64,000 bases of DNA, taken from positions 1 through 64,000 of the forward strand of contig CALVDQ010000003.1 of assembly GCA_944326325.1 (NCBI GenBank), read 5' to 3'. The DNA is from an uncultured Bacteroidales bacterium (GTDB taxonomy: Bacteria; Bacteroidota; Bacteroidia; Bacteroidales; UBA932). The notes below the pieces were generated by a model. It had not been told where the DNA came from and did no database searches. It was given only the letters and a program-made list of their open reading frames with translations. This document shows positions 8,844-17,627 of this stretch, piece after piece. A program made the position numbers and the translations under genes. Within the stretch, counting starts at the first letter, position 1, and the number at the start of each line of letters is the position of its first letter.

Positions 8844-10565
8844 TCACTTTTTTATGAAGAAAAAAGACTTTTGGCGTCTTTTCATTTCTATATCCCGTTC
8901 GACAAAGACCTTCTGCATGGTCCTGGGGTCGATACCGGTGTAGAACATGACTGAAGAAGTGGTCATGGGAGTAGGGGTAAAGTCCTGTACCTGTTCGGTA
9001 TGCAAGCCTTTAAGGGCAGGATTTCCGGACAGCCGCTTCATTTCAGCCATACCGCAGCCGGGATGTCCGGATATGAAATACGGAATCAGAAGACAGTGCT
9101 TCCCGGACTTGCGTACTATGGCGTCGAACTCCCGGCGGAGTCTCTCGAAAAGGCGGAATGAAGGTTTGGACATGAGCTTGAGCACATTGTCCTCGGTATG
9201 TTCCGGGGCTACCTTCAGTATCCCGGAAGTATGTTCCATGACAAGTTCTTCGAGATACGGTCTGGAAGTCTCGTCCACATATCCCGAGTCATCGAGGAAA
9301 AGATCGTACCTGATACCGCTGCCAATGTAGAAATGCCTTATGCCCTTCACTGCCGATATGGAGGAATACAGCTTCAGCAGCCGTGCGTGGGACCGGTCCA
9401 GATTCCTGCAAGGAGACGGGAACAGGCAGGACTTGCGGACGCACCTGGCACACAGTTCCCCATTCCGGCCCTTCATGCCGTACATATTGGCTGTCGGTCC
9501 CCCTACATCGGAGATATTACCGGCAAAACCCGGGATATTCTTCAGGGAAGCCACTTCCTTCAGGATGGATTTCTCGGAACGTGACTGGATGAATTTACCC
9601 TGATGGGCGGCTATTGTACAGAAATTACAGCCTCCGAAACAGCCTCTGTGCGTATTGACGGAAAACTTTATCATCTCGTAGGCAGGTATATGCTTACCCT
9701 TGTAGCGTGGATGGGGCTGTTTCGTGAAGGGAAGATCCCACCAGGAATCGATCTCCTGCTCCGATGCCGGAGGCCACGGGGGATTCACCCTTACGTATCC
9801 GTCACCGCAAGGCTCGACCAGGACTTCGGAAAACATCATGTTGGCTGCAGTCTCGATATAATGGAAATTCTCGGCGAAGGCAGCCTTGTCTTTCAGACAC
9901 CTCTCGTAAGAATGAAGGTAGACGGCATCCTTCAACGGGCATTTCCCTTTCATGAAGTATGCAATCTGGGGTATCTTCCGGATATCGGACAGATTTCTTC
10001 CGGACTCTATGGCCTTGGTCAGTTCGAGCATGGTACGTTCTCCCATCCCGTAGGAAAGGTAATCGGCTCCGCTTGTGACAAGGACGGACGGCATGAGGCA
10101 GTCTTTCCAGTAATCGTAATGGGAAAGCCGTCTCAAAGAGGCCTCTATCCCGCCTATGACCACCGGGATGTCCGGATACAGCTTCTTCAGGATTCCGGTG
10201 TATACCGAAACGGCATAATCCGGTCTCTGTCCGGCACGTCCCATCGGGGTATAGGCGTCGTTGCTTCTTAGCCTGCGGGATGCGGTGTAATGGTTCACCA
10301 TGGAATCCATGGCTCCGGAATTGACCCCGAAATACAGTCTTGGCCGCCCCAGCTTGCGGAAATCCCGCAAATCATCCCTCCAGTTCGGCTGTGGTACCAC
10401 GGCAACCCTGTAGCCATGCTTCTGGAGAAACCTTGCAATGACGGCAGTACCGAAAGAAGGGTGGTCTATAAATGCGTCACCCGAAAATATAATGACGTCG
10501 ATATAGTCCCACCCAAGTGTCTCGACTTCCTTGGCAGAAGTCGGTATCATATATGTGTCAGTCAT
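8844..10565 (-). CDS. YgiQ-family radical SAM protein
   Basis: 573 aa. The N-terminal half is the UPF0313 domain. The radical SAM cysteines are in HRGCFGGCNFC around residues 310-320 and would hold the 4Fe-4S cluster. Further cysteines follow (CARCVRKSC), typical of this family. The reaction is unknown in all members. The start codon at 10565 is two bases after the argS stop, so the two are co-transcribed and probably translationally linked. The C-terminus is short and basic (MKRRQKSFFFIKK). Confidence 0.9.
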   Translation of the reverse strand: MTDTYMIPTSAKEVETLGWDYIDVIIFSGDAFIDHPSFGTAVIARFLQKHGYRVAVVPQPNWRDDLRDFRKLGRPRLYFGVNSGAMDSMVNHYTASRRLRSNDAYTPMGRAGQRPDYAVSVYTGILKKLYPDIPVVIGGIEASLRRLSHYDYWKDCLMPSVLVTSGADYLSYGMGERTMLELTKAIESGRNLSDIRKIPQIAYFMKGKCPLKDAVYLHSYERCLKDKAAFAENFHYIETAANMMFSEVLVEPCGDGYVRVNPPWPPASEQEIDSWWDLPFTKQPHPRYKGKHIPAYEMIKFSVNTHRGCFGGCNFCTIAAHQGKFIQSRSEKSILKEVASLKNIPGFAGNISDVGGPTANMYGMKGRNGELCARCVRKSCLFPSPCRNLDRSHARLLKLYSSISAVKGIRHFYIGSGIRYDLFLDDSGYVDETSRPYLEELVMEHTSGILKVAPEHTEDNVLKLMSKPSFRLFERLRREFDAIVRKSGKHCLLIPYFISGHPGCGMAEMKRLSGNPALKGLHTEQVQDFTPTPMTTSSVMFYTGIDPRTMQKVFVERDIEMKRRQKSFFFIKK

Positions 10566-10567
10566 GA

Positions 10568-12352
10568 CTACATTCTCTCCGGGAGCCGTATTCCCAGGAT
10601 ATCCATGGCCTTTACAAGCACTTCCGCGATAACGGACAGAAGACGCAGCCTGTATTTCAGCAGGGATTCGTCCTCTTCCCTGAGCACAGGAGTGTCATGG
10701 TAATACTGGTTGAACTCCTTGGCAAGGTCATAGGCATAGTTGGCGATGACTGCCGGAGAATACGCTGCACCTGCCTCGGCCACCTTGCCCGGATATATGT
10801 CCAGGAGTTTTATCAGCCTTATCTCCTTGGAAGACAACGGCACATCGGCAACAGCCGACATATAGGAGATGTTCCTCTCGTCAGCCTTTCTGAGAATGGA
10901 CTTTATTCGGGCATGGGTATACTGGATGAAAGGACCGGTATTGCCGTTGAAGTCAATGGACTCCTTAGGGTCGAAAAGCATTGTCTTCTTTGGATCGACC
11001 TTTATTATGAAATACTTGAGAGCCCCGAGGCTTATGGTACGGAACAGGTCCTTCTGCCCCTCTTCGTCCATATTGTCTATCTTGCCAAGCTCGAGCGATG
11101 TCTCGCGCGCAGTGTTGTACATCTTCTCCAGAAGATCGTCGGCATCGACTACAGTACCTTCCCTCGACTTCATCTTGCCTTCAGGCAGTTCCACCATACC
11201 GTACGAAAGGTGATAGATGTTGTCCGCCCATGCAAAGCCGAGTTTCTTCAGTATGAGTTTCAGAACCTGGAAATGATAGTTCTGCTCATTGCCTACAACA
11301 TAAATGTGCTCATCAAGATTATATTCGGAAAAACGCTGCTCTGCGGTACCGAGATCCTGGGTGATATATACCGAGGTGCCGTCGCCGCGCAGAAGCAGTT
11401 TCCTGTCAAGCCCGTCAGCGGTCAGGTCGCACCACACGGAGCCGTCCGCCTCCCTTTCGAAGATACCCATATCCAGACCTTTCTGTACCAATGCCTTACC
11501 TAGCAAGTACGTCTGTGACTCATAATAGGTCCTGTCGAAAGATATCCCGAGATCAGCATAAGTCTTGTCAAAACCGGCATAGACCCATGAATTCATCTTC
11601 TTCCAGAGAGCTACCACTTCCTCGTCGCCGTTCTCCCATCTGAAAAGCATATCCTGGGCCTCCTTCAGGCTTGGGGCGTTCTTCTCGGCCTCTTCCCTGG
11701 ACATGCCTCCGGCAACGAGTCCGTCGACCTCCTTCCGGTACATATTGTTGAAGGCGACATAATAGTCACCGACGAGATGGTCACCTTTCTTGCCGGAAGT
11801 CTCCGGTGTCTCCCCGTGCCCCAGCTTCAACCATGCCAGCATGGATTTGCAGATATGGATACCCCTGTCGTTCACGAGGTTCACCTTCATGACCTTGTGC
11901 CCGTTCGCTTCAAGCAGTCTGGACACGGACCATCCGAGAAGGTTGTTCCTTATATGGCCGAGATGAAGAGGCTTGTTGGTATTCGGCGAAGAAAACTCCA
12001 CCATTATCGTCTTCCCTGTAGGAGGCAGCTGTCCGAAACCACTGTCGGAAGCTATGGACGAGAAAAGGCTGTTCCAGTAAGCATTGGAAAAAGAGAGGTT
12101 CAGGAAGCCTTTTACGGTATTGTATCCCGCAATTTCCTCCGTATTCTCTTTCAACCATTCCCCTATCGCGTTTCCTGTAGCCTCGGGAGAGAGGCGGGAA
12201 ACCTTGAGAAGGGGAAACACGACAAGCGTGTAATCCCCTTCGAATTCCTTACGTGTGACCTGCACCTGGAAAGATGCTTCAGGAAGTCCGGCCCCGAACA
12301 ATGCGGCGACCGCTTCCTTCGTCTTTTCAATGATGTATTTGTCAGGACTCAT
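10568..12352 (-). CDS. argS: Arginyl-tRNA synthetase
   Basis: 594 aa class I synthetase charging tRNA-Arg. It has the ArgRS N-terminal Add-1 domain, the HIGH-type motif as HLGHIRNN near residue 128, and a KMSK-like KMKSREGT near 395, followed by a DALR anticodon-binding domain ending in LGIRLPERM. The open frame continues upstream to 12505, but that part overlaps the rpoD coding region on the same strand; MSPDKYIIEK at 12352 is the normal N-terminus, 14 bases after the rpoD stop. It sits in the degQ-rpoD-argS-ygiQ run. Confidence 0.95.
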   Translation of the reverse strand: MSPDKYIIEKTKEAVAALFGAGLPEASFQVQVTRKEFEGDYTLVVFPLLKVSRLSPEATGNAIGEWLKENTEEIAGYNTVKGFLNLSFSNAYWNSLFSSIASDSGFGQLPPTGKTIMVEFSSPNTNKPLHLGHIRNNLLGWSVSRLLEANGHKVMKVNLVNDRGIHICKSMLAWLKLGHGETPETSGKKGDHLVGDYYVAFNNMYRKEVDGLVAGGMSREEAEKNAPSLKEAQDMLFRWENGDEEVVALWKKMNSWVYAGFDKTYADLGISFDRTYYESQTYLLGKALVQKGLDMGIFEREADGSVWCDLTADGLDRKLLLRGDGTSVYITQDLGTAEQRFSEYNLDEHIYVVGNEQNYHFQVLKLILKKLGFAWADNIYHLSYGMVELPEGKMKSREGTVVDADDLLEKMYNTARETSLELGKIDNMDEEGQKDLFRTISLGALKYFIIKVDPKKTMLFDPKESIDFNGNTGPFIQYTHARIKSILRKADERNISYMSAVADVPLSSKEIRLIKLLDIYPGKVAEAGAAYSPAVIANYAYDLAKEFNQYYHDTPVLREEDESLLKYRLRLLSVIAEVLVKAMDILGIRLPERM

Positions 12353-12366
12353 GTTTAAGACAGTTT

Positions 12367-13227
12367 CTATCCGAGATAACTTTTCAACAACTTGCTGCGG
12401 GAATTGCTCCGGAGACGGCGGATGGCTTTTTCCTTTATCTGGCGGACACGCTCGCGGGTCAGTCCGAACCTTTCTCCGATCTCTTCGAGAGTCATTTCCT
12501 GGCAACCGATCCCGAAGAACGACTTTACGATTTCGCGCTCTCTCGGGGCCAGTGTGGAAAGGGCCCTCTCTATCTCCTTGTTCAGGGATTCGTTCACAAG
12601 TCCCTTGTCTGCGCTCGGAGAATCATTGTTCACGAGTATATCCAGCAGGCTGTTGTCCTCGCCTTCCACAAACGGGGCGTCCACTGAGACATGCCTTCCG
12701 GACACCCTGAGGGTATCGGCAATCTTGTCTTTCGGGACATCTATCATCTCGGAGAGTTCCTCGTTCGAAGGCATCCTCTCGTTCTCCTGTTCGAATTTCG
12801 AGAGGGCCTTGTTTATCTTGTTGAGCGAGCCGACCTGATTCAGAGGAAGCCTTACAATCCTCGACTGTTCCGCGAGCGCCTGGAGGATAGACTGTCTTAT
12901 CCACCATACCGCATACGAGATGAACTTGAAACCCCTCGTCTCGTCGAATTTCTCGGCGGCCTTTATCAGGCCGAGGTTACCTTCATTTATAAGGTCCGGC
13001 AGACTGAGGCCCTGGTTCTGATACTGTTTGGCCACGGACACCACGAATCTCAGGTTCGCGCGGGTCAGCTTCTCCAGAGCAGCCTGGTCGCCTTTCCTTA
13101 TCCTTTGGGCAAGTTCAACTTCATCCTCGACGGTGATGAGCTCTTCCCTTCCGATCTCCTGCAGATATTTGTCAAGAGAGGCACTCTCCCGGTTTGTAAT
13201 CGATTTTGTAATCTTTAACTGTCTCAT
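12367..13227 (-). CDS. rpoD: Primary RNA polymerase sigma factor (RpoD/SigA)
   Basis: 286 aa, the short Bacteroidota housekeeping sigma (sigma-ABfr type). It lacks region 1.1 and starts with region 1.2 ([10 protein letters not shown]). Region 2 includes [12 protein letters not shown] and the core-binding and -10-recognition helices ([13 protein letters not shown]). Region 3 follows, and region 4 ends with [19 protein letters not shown], the -33-recognition helix-turn-helix. The promoters found across this window are of the type this sigma recognises. It starts 12 bases after the degQ stop, so part of its transcription probably comes from degQ. Confidence 0.97.
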   Translation of the reverse strand: MRQLKITKSITNRESASLDKYLQEIGREELITVEDEVELAQRIRKGDQAALEKLTRANLRFVVSVAKQYQNQGLSLPDLINEGNLGLIKAAEKFDETRGFKFISYAVWWIRQSILQALAEQSRIVRLPLNQVGSLNKINKALSKFEQENERMPSNEELSEMIDVPKDKIADTLRVSGRHVSVDAPFVEGEDNSLLDILVNNDSPSADKGLVNESLNKEIERALSTLAPREREIVKSFFGIGCQEMTLEEIGERFGLTRERVRQIKEKAIRRLRSNSRSKLLKSYLG

Positions 13228-13239
13228 AGTACAATTACC

Positions 13240-14670
13240 CTACTCAATTCCGAAGCCGAAATAGGACGGTTTGCCGTAGGAAGTGACGCCTTCAATAAAT
13301 ACAGCCCTCTTCGACTTTTTCACAATATTCATTACGTCCTGAGGCTTGCTTACAGGCTGGTCATTCACATAAAGTATTATGAAACCTTCTGAAACTCCGG
13401 CATCCATTATCTTGCCAGGGCCGACAGAAACGATCTCGACACCTCTTTCAAGGTCGAGACGTGCGAGCACGTCCTTGTCCGCTTCCTTGATCTTGGCTCC
13501 ATAGAATGCAACCGCTCCATCTTCGTCTACCGAGCCATTGTCCACCATGGTGCTCTTGAACTCGACGTCCACGACTTTCTCCTTTCCATCCCTTATGATG
13601 GTAAGTTCAGCCTTGTCACCCGGACGGTAGCTGTTGACGGCTTCCTGCACTGCCGCGGCATTCCTGACCTTAACTGAATCCACGGCGACAAGCACATCCC
13701 CGCTCTTGATTCCGGCCTGGTCAGCCGCACTTCCTTTCAAAACCTCTTTAATATATACGCCGTCAAATGAAGAAAGTTTCAATTCCTTGACAATTTTATC
13801 GTCTATGGACTGCATCGTAATGCCGAGCACCGCCCTCTTGACACTTCCGAAATCGATAAGATCCTCGGCCACTTTCCTGACCATGTTGGACGGAATGGCG
13901 AACGAATATCCGGTATAGGAACCGGTCTGGGAGATTATCGCGGTGTTGACACCCACGAGATTACCCTTCTTGTCCACAAGTGCACCGCCGCTGTTGCCCG
14001 GGTTCACCGCTGCATCGGTCTGTATGAAGGACTCTATCTTGAATTCACCGTCGTAGTTCGGCATGCTCCTGCCCTTGGCGCTCACGATGCCGGCGGTAAT
14101 GGTGGAGCGCAGGTCATACGGACTGCCTATGGCGAGCACCCACTCTCCGAGTCTCAGCTTGTCCGAATCCCCGAACGGGATCACGGGAAGGCCTTCAGCA
14201 TCTATCTTTATGATAGCCACATCGGTAGCCGGATCCGTCCCTATGAGCTGGGCATCGAAGGTCTTGTTGTTGTTCAGGGTCACCTGTATCTCGGTAGCCC
14301 CTTCAACGACATGGTTGTTGGTGACTATGTATCCGTCAGGACGGATGATGACTCCGGAGCCGCTTCCTACTTTCTCACGCTCCTGGGGAGTGCCGCCGTA
14401 ACCGAAGAAAAAGTCGAATATTGAACTCGGGGCCCGTGTAATGACGTCTTTGGCGACGACCTTGACATATACCACGGCATCCACGGCCGATTCAGCTGCG
14501 TATGTAAAGTCCGGATAATCGGATAGTGACAAATTGACAGTCCTGTACTGTTCTCCGTCCGGAGTGACAACGGTCATCTTCTCGGAAGTATCCGTACCTT
14601 TCACGACCGCATACGCTGTCAGTCCGCCTATTATGGCCGACAGCAGAACGATTAAAATACCTTTTTTCAT
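13240..14670 (-). CDS. degQ: Do-family serine protease (DegP/DegQ/HtrA)
   Basis: 476 aa periplasmic chaperone-protease. An N-terminal hydrophobic segment (GILIVLLSAIIGGLTAYAVV) is a signal peptide or anchor. The trypsin-like domain has the triad at about H120 (NNHVVE), D150 (ATDVAII) and S227 (GNSGGAL). Two PDZ domains follow, around 265-365 and 375-470. The open frame reaches 14775, but the methionine at 14670 places the signal at the very N-terminus and follows an AT-rich leader typical of the group. Coupling to rpoD downstream links envelope quality control and the housekeeping sigma in one transcript. Confidence 0.93.
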   Translation of the reverse strand: MKKGILIVLLSAIIGGLTAYAVVKGTDTSEKMTVVTPDGEQYRTVNLSLSDYPDFTYAAESAVDAVVYVKVVAKDVITRAPSSIFDFFFGYGGTPQEREKVGSGSGVIIRPDGYIVTNNHVVEGATEIQVTLNNNKTFDAQLIGTDPATDVAIIKIDAEGLPVIPFGDSDKLRLGEWVLAIGSPYDLRSTITAGIVSAKGRSMPNYDGEFKIESFIQTDAAVNPGNSGGALVDKKGNLVGVNTAIISQTGSYTGYSFAIPSNMVRKVAEDLIDFGSVKRAVLGITMQSIDDKIVKELKLSSFDGVYIKEVLKGSAADQAGIKSGDVLVAVDSVKVRNAAAVQEAVNSYRPGDKAELTIIRDGKEKVVDVEFKSTMVDNGSVDEDGAVAFYGAKIKEADKDVLARLDLERGVEIVSVGPGKIMDAGVSEGFIILYVNDQPVSKPQDVMNIVKKSKRAVFIEGVTSYGKPSYFGFGIE

Positions 14671-14700
14671 ATCAGTAGAAATTAAATTATCCAACATTTC

Positions 14701-14770
14701 CCGCATGGGAGGGAAAAAGCCGTGAGGCCCGGCCCCGTCATCCTCATGCGGCTGCGGGAGAGTCTCCCGC
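14701..14770. repeat. Two adjacent GC-rich inverted repeats between degQ and dnaN
   Basis: CCGCATG (14701-14707) pairs with CATGCGG (14745-14751), with GAGG/CCTC extending the stem. Immediately next, GCGGGAGA (14754-14761) pairs perfectly with TCTCCCGC (14763-14770). They lie in the 206-base divergent gap, most likely inside the degQ leader RNA. There is no T-run, so they do not look like plain terminators. Confidence 0.5.
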
Positions 14771-14827
14771 TTCAAACCAAGCGTCGGAAAAAATCAAATA
14801 ATATGCCATAATCAAGCAATTTTTTTG

Positions 14828-14835
14828 TACATTTG
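14828..14835 (+). promoter_or_regulatory. Probable -7 box for dnaN
   Basis: TACATTTG matches the TAnnTTTG box and sits 41 bases before the dnaN ATG. No TTTG is found at the expected distance upstream, so the promoter is only partly supported. Confidence 0.4.
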
Positions 14836-14876
14836 CTCGATGTACGGTGTACCATATTATTTAATTTATAGAATTT

Positions 14877-15995
14877 ATGAAACTGGTTATTTCAAGTTCA
14901 GAACTGTTGAAGGGGATAATGACTGTCGCCAAGGCGATTCCCGCAAAATCGGCTCTTCCAATTCTTGAGAACTTTCTTTTCAACCTGAAGGGCAGTCTGC
15001 TGGAAATCACGGCTTCCGATTCGGAACTCACCATGAGGACAAGCATCGAGGTGGAGAATGCGGAGGAAGAAGGACAGATAGCCATACCGGCAAAGCATCT
15101 CATGGATTTGCTGAAAGAACTTCCTGACCAGCCGCTTTCCATAAAGACGGTAAGCGACACATCCTTTGAATTCAGCTGGGCGAGCGGAGCATCGACCCTT
15201 CCATATTTCCCTGCGGAAGACTATCCTCCTTTCACGACAGCGGACGATACCGCCGTAGTCCTGGAATTTCCGGCACAAAGTCTTGTTGAGGGTATATCAT
15301 CTACCATATATGCTACGGCCGATGATGAGATAAGGCCGACGATGAACGGTATTTTCTTTGACATAGACACGGAGAGCACGACTCTTGTCGCTTCCGACGC
15401 CCACAAACTGGTATGCTATACCACAAAAGATGTAAAGGCTTCGGAAAAGGCTTCGTTCATACTGCACAAGAAGCCGGCTGCGATACTGCGCAGCATCATA
15501 GGCAAGAATACCGAAAATGTGGAAATCGCCTTCGATGCCAAAAACGCTGTCTTCAGATTCGACAACACGGTAGTTATATGCCGGCTGGTCGTAGGGAAAT
15601 ATCCGAGATACAGGGACGTCATACCGCAGAGCAACACCAATGTCATGAAGATAGACAGGATGCAGCTACTGAACTCCGTAAAGAGGGTGTCCGTATGTGC
15701 GAACAAGGGTTCGAATCACATAAAGTTCAACCTGACAGCCAATTCTCTGGAAATAACGGCGCAGGACCTCGGTTTCTCCCTTGCCGCCTACGAAAAGCTG
15801 CCATGCGAGTACGAGGGTGACGACCTTAGCATCGGCTTCAAGTCTACTTTCCTGATAGAGATCCTCAGCAACATCGACTGCAACGAGATAGTGCTCAAAT
15901 TCGCTGACGGGACACGTCCGGCGGTTATCGTACCTTCCGAGGAAGAAGAGCAGAGCGAGAAGATATGTGGAATCCTAATGCCGAGCATCGCCTGA
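14877..15995 (+). CDS. dnaN: DNA polymerase III beta subunit (sliding clamp)
   Basis: 372 aa, the normal clamp length. It consists of three successive clamp folds of about 120 residues; recognisable stretches are AIPAKSALPILENFL near the N-terminus and IDTESTTLVASDAHKL in the middle domain. The usual C-terminal MPM.. motif is present as ILMPSIA. It forms a ring around DNA and tethers polymerase III. Here it is not beside dnaA or recF (recF lies about 19 kb away in this window) but heads a short operon with an epsilon-like exonuclease that starts six bases after its stop. Confidence 0.96.
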   Translation: MKLVISSSELLKGIMTVAKAIPAKSALPILENFLFNLKGSLLEITASDSELTMRTSIEVENAEEEGQIAIPAKHLMDLLKELPDQPLSIKTVSDTSFEFSWASGASTLPYFPAEDYPPFTTADDTAVVLEFPAQSLVEGISSTIYATADDEIRPTMNGIFFDIDTESTTLVASDAHKLVCYTTKDVKASEKASFILHKKPAAILRSIIGKNTENVEIAFDAKNAVFRFDNTVVICRLVVGKYPRYRDVIPQSNTNVMKIDRMQLLNSVKRVSVCANKGSNHIKFNLTANSLEITAQDLGFSLAAYEKLPCEYEGDDLSIGFKSTFLIEILSNIDCNEIVLKFADGTRPAVIVPSEEEEQSEKICGILMPSIA

Positions 15996-16001
15996 CAAAT
16001 T

Positions 16002-16913
16002 ATGGAACTGAATCTGGAAAGGCCGATACTTTTTTTCGACATTGAAAGTACCGGACTCAATATCGCGACAGACGCGATCATCGAACTCAGCTTCGTGAAA
16101 ATCCTTCCGGGAAACGAAACGAAGATCAAGACCTGGAGGGTAAAGCCTTGGGACTATGCGGGAAACTGCCAGAAAAAGATAAATCCGAGCGCCCAGGATG
16201 TGCACGGCATCAGCGATGAAGACCTCAAGGACGAGAAACGGTTCTCGGAGATATCGGACGAAGTGCAGGACTGGCTTGAGGGCTCCGATCTTGCCGGCTT
16301 CAACTCCAACAAGTTCGACCTGCCGATGCTGGCCGAGGAGCTGGAGAGGGTAAGGAAGTACATGCACAAGAACATACGTATAAATCTCCATGAAATGAAG
16401 ATGGTGGATGTGCAGAACATATACCACCAGCTCGAGCCGAGGAACCTCAAGGCCGCATACAAGTTCTACTGCGGGAAGGAGCTTGAAAACGCCCACGCGG
16501 CGGAAGCGGATACCATGGCCACGTACGAAGTCCTGAAAGCCCAGCTTGACAGATATCCGGAGCAGCTGAAGAACAATGTCACCTTCCTTGCCAATTTTTC
16601 AGAAAGGCAGAAGATCGTGGACTATGCCGGAAGGCTGGTGTACAATGACAGAAAGGAAGTCGTGATCAATTTCGGGAAGCACCGCGGCAAGACAGCCAGG
16701 GAGGTATACGAGACAGAGCCGTCATATTTCAGCTGGGTGGAGAACGGGGAATTCACCCTGGACACCAAACAGCAGTTCATCCAGTTGAGACGCGCTTTCG
16801 AGACCGAAAAGGCTGAAGCCAGGAAAGCGGCCATGAAAAAGCTGACGGACAAGGAAATTGAGCAATCCATAGGTTCCCTTGCGGAAAAATGGGGCTCCGG
16901 AAGACTTTTCTGA
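16002..16913 (+). CDS. 3'-5' exonuclease, DnaQ/epsilon-like (DEDDh)
   Basis: 303 aa. The exonuclease domain (1-170) has FDIEST (Exo I), the Exo II aspartate in LAGFNSNKFDLPML, and HAAEADTMAT (Exo III, DEDDh type). A C-terminal part (about 200-300), with NFGKHRGKTAREVY, is the small domain that accompanies these exonucleases in Bacteroidota. Gene order beside dnaN suggests proofreading or repair with the clamp, though I see no obvious clamp-binding motif. Its TGA shares its last base with the ATG of the next gene. Confidence 0.85.
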   Translation: MELNLERPILFFDIESTGLNIATDAIIELSFVKILPGNETKIKTWRVKPWDYAGNCQKKINPSAQDVHGISDEDLKDEKRFSEISDEVQDWLEGSDLAGFNSNKFDLPMLAEELERVRKYMHKNIRINLHEMKMVDVQNIYHQLEPRNLKAAYKFYCGKELENAHAAEADTMATYEVLKAQLDRYPEQLKNNVTFLANFSERQKIVDYAGRLVYNDRKEVVINFGKHRGKTAREVYETEPSYFSWVENGEFTLDTKQQFIQLRRAFETEKAEARKAAMKKLTDKEIEQSIGSLAEKWGSGRLF

Positions 16914-17491
16914 TGAACATCACAGTAAAACTATACGGGCAGGACAGCTATGTCTGCCGGCCGGACACTACCTGGGAGAGAGAATGCAGAGACTTTTTCT
17001 CTCCCGGTTTCGTAAAGAAGATTATGTACTCCCCGGTAGTATTTGTCCGAATATCCAAAGCCGGAAAATTCATTTCCGGGAAATTCGTATCCAGGTACTA
17101 TGACGGACTCGGTTTCGGGGTTCTGCTCTATCCCGGGGAAATTCTGGAAAGCGGAGGGCCCGGGAGTGTCGCTTTCGCATCAATGCTTGACCACACGTCC
17201 CTGCTTCCCTACCCGCTGTACCTGCCGGAAGTCTTCTCCACTGAAGGGAATGTCTTCACGTTCAGCAAGGAGGAGGAAATCCTGTTCACGGCTGCGACCG
17301 GACATGAAATCCAGGAAAAGACAGAACAAAGCATAACGGATGCCTCCAGATATGTCAGTATGCGTATAGGCGACATTGTGGCTGTTGAACTTGCAGAGCC
17401 TCAGATACTGGTGGATGAAGACGAAATGAAAGCCGGAATCAGCGCGCATTTCTGTGAAAACGAACTGTTCCGGCTTTCGATAATCAAGTGA
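16913..17491 (+). CDS. Degenerate fumarylacetoacetate-hydrolase-fold protein, probably non-catalytic
   Basis: 192 aa. The order of segments follows short FAH-family proteins of Bacteroidota: VVFVRISKAGKFI, then KFVSRYYDGLGFGVLL, then ASRYVSMRIGDIVAVELAEP near the end. In working family members the first segment starts with ExE metal ligands and the second is followed by an aspartate; here those positions are SPVVF and a glycine/leucine stretch, so the metal site seems lost. The ATG at 16913 overlaps the exonuclease stop by one base (TGATG), which implies coupled translation. An upstream in-frame start (16889) lies inside the exonuclease gene and is unlikely. Function unknown. Confidence 0.6.
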   Translation: MNITVKLYGQDSYVCRPDTTWERECRDFFSPGFVKKIMYSPVVFVRISKAGKFISGKFVSRYYDGLGFGVLLYPGEILESGGPGSVAFASMLDHTSLLPYPLYLPEVFSTEGNVFTFSKEEEILFTAATGHEIQEKTEQSITDASRYVSMRIGDIVAVELAEPQILVDEDEMKAGISAHFCENELFRLSIIK

Positions 17492-17563
17492 GCCACTCAT
17501 GGGATTCGAACCCACGACCTACGCGTTACGAATGCGTTGCTCTACCGACTGAGCTAAAGTGGC
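17491..17563 (-). tRNA. tRNA-Thr(CGU)
   Basis: A 73-nt cloverleaf on the reverse strand: acceptor GCCACTT/GAGTGGC with discriminator U, D arm GCTC..GAGC, anticodon loop TTCGTAA with anticodon CGT, and T arm GTGGG TTCGAAT CCCAT. CCA is not encoded. The closing pair of the anticodon stem (31-39) is A-C rather than a Watson-Crick pair. The 3' end shares one base with the stop codon of the converging FAH-like gene. Confidence 0.95.
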
Positions 17564-17596
17564 TTTGTACCGCTTTCCATATCTTGGAAAGGATTG

Positions 17597-17627
17597 CAAA
17601 AATAGATATTTTTTTTGATTCTGCAAA
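17597..17627 (-). promoter_or_regulatory. Promoter of tRNA-Thr
   Basis: Reverse-strand TTTG (17624-17627), a 19-nt spacer and TATTTTTG (17597-17604): a full consensus match, placing the start of transcription about 25 bases before the tRNA. Confidence 0.75.

Noticed and set aside
12353-12505. Upstream extension of argS
   Set aside because: It overlaps rpoD coding sequence on the same strand; the argS family N-terminus begins at 12352.
14671-14775. N-terminal extension of DegQ
   Set aside because: It would bury the signal segment 35 residues inside and crosses the GC hairpins.
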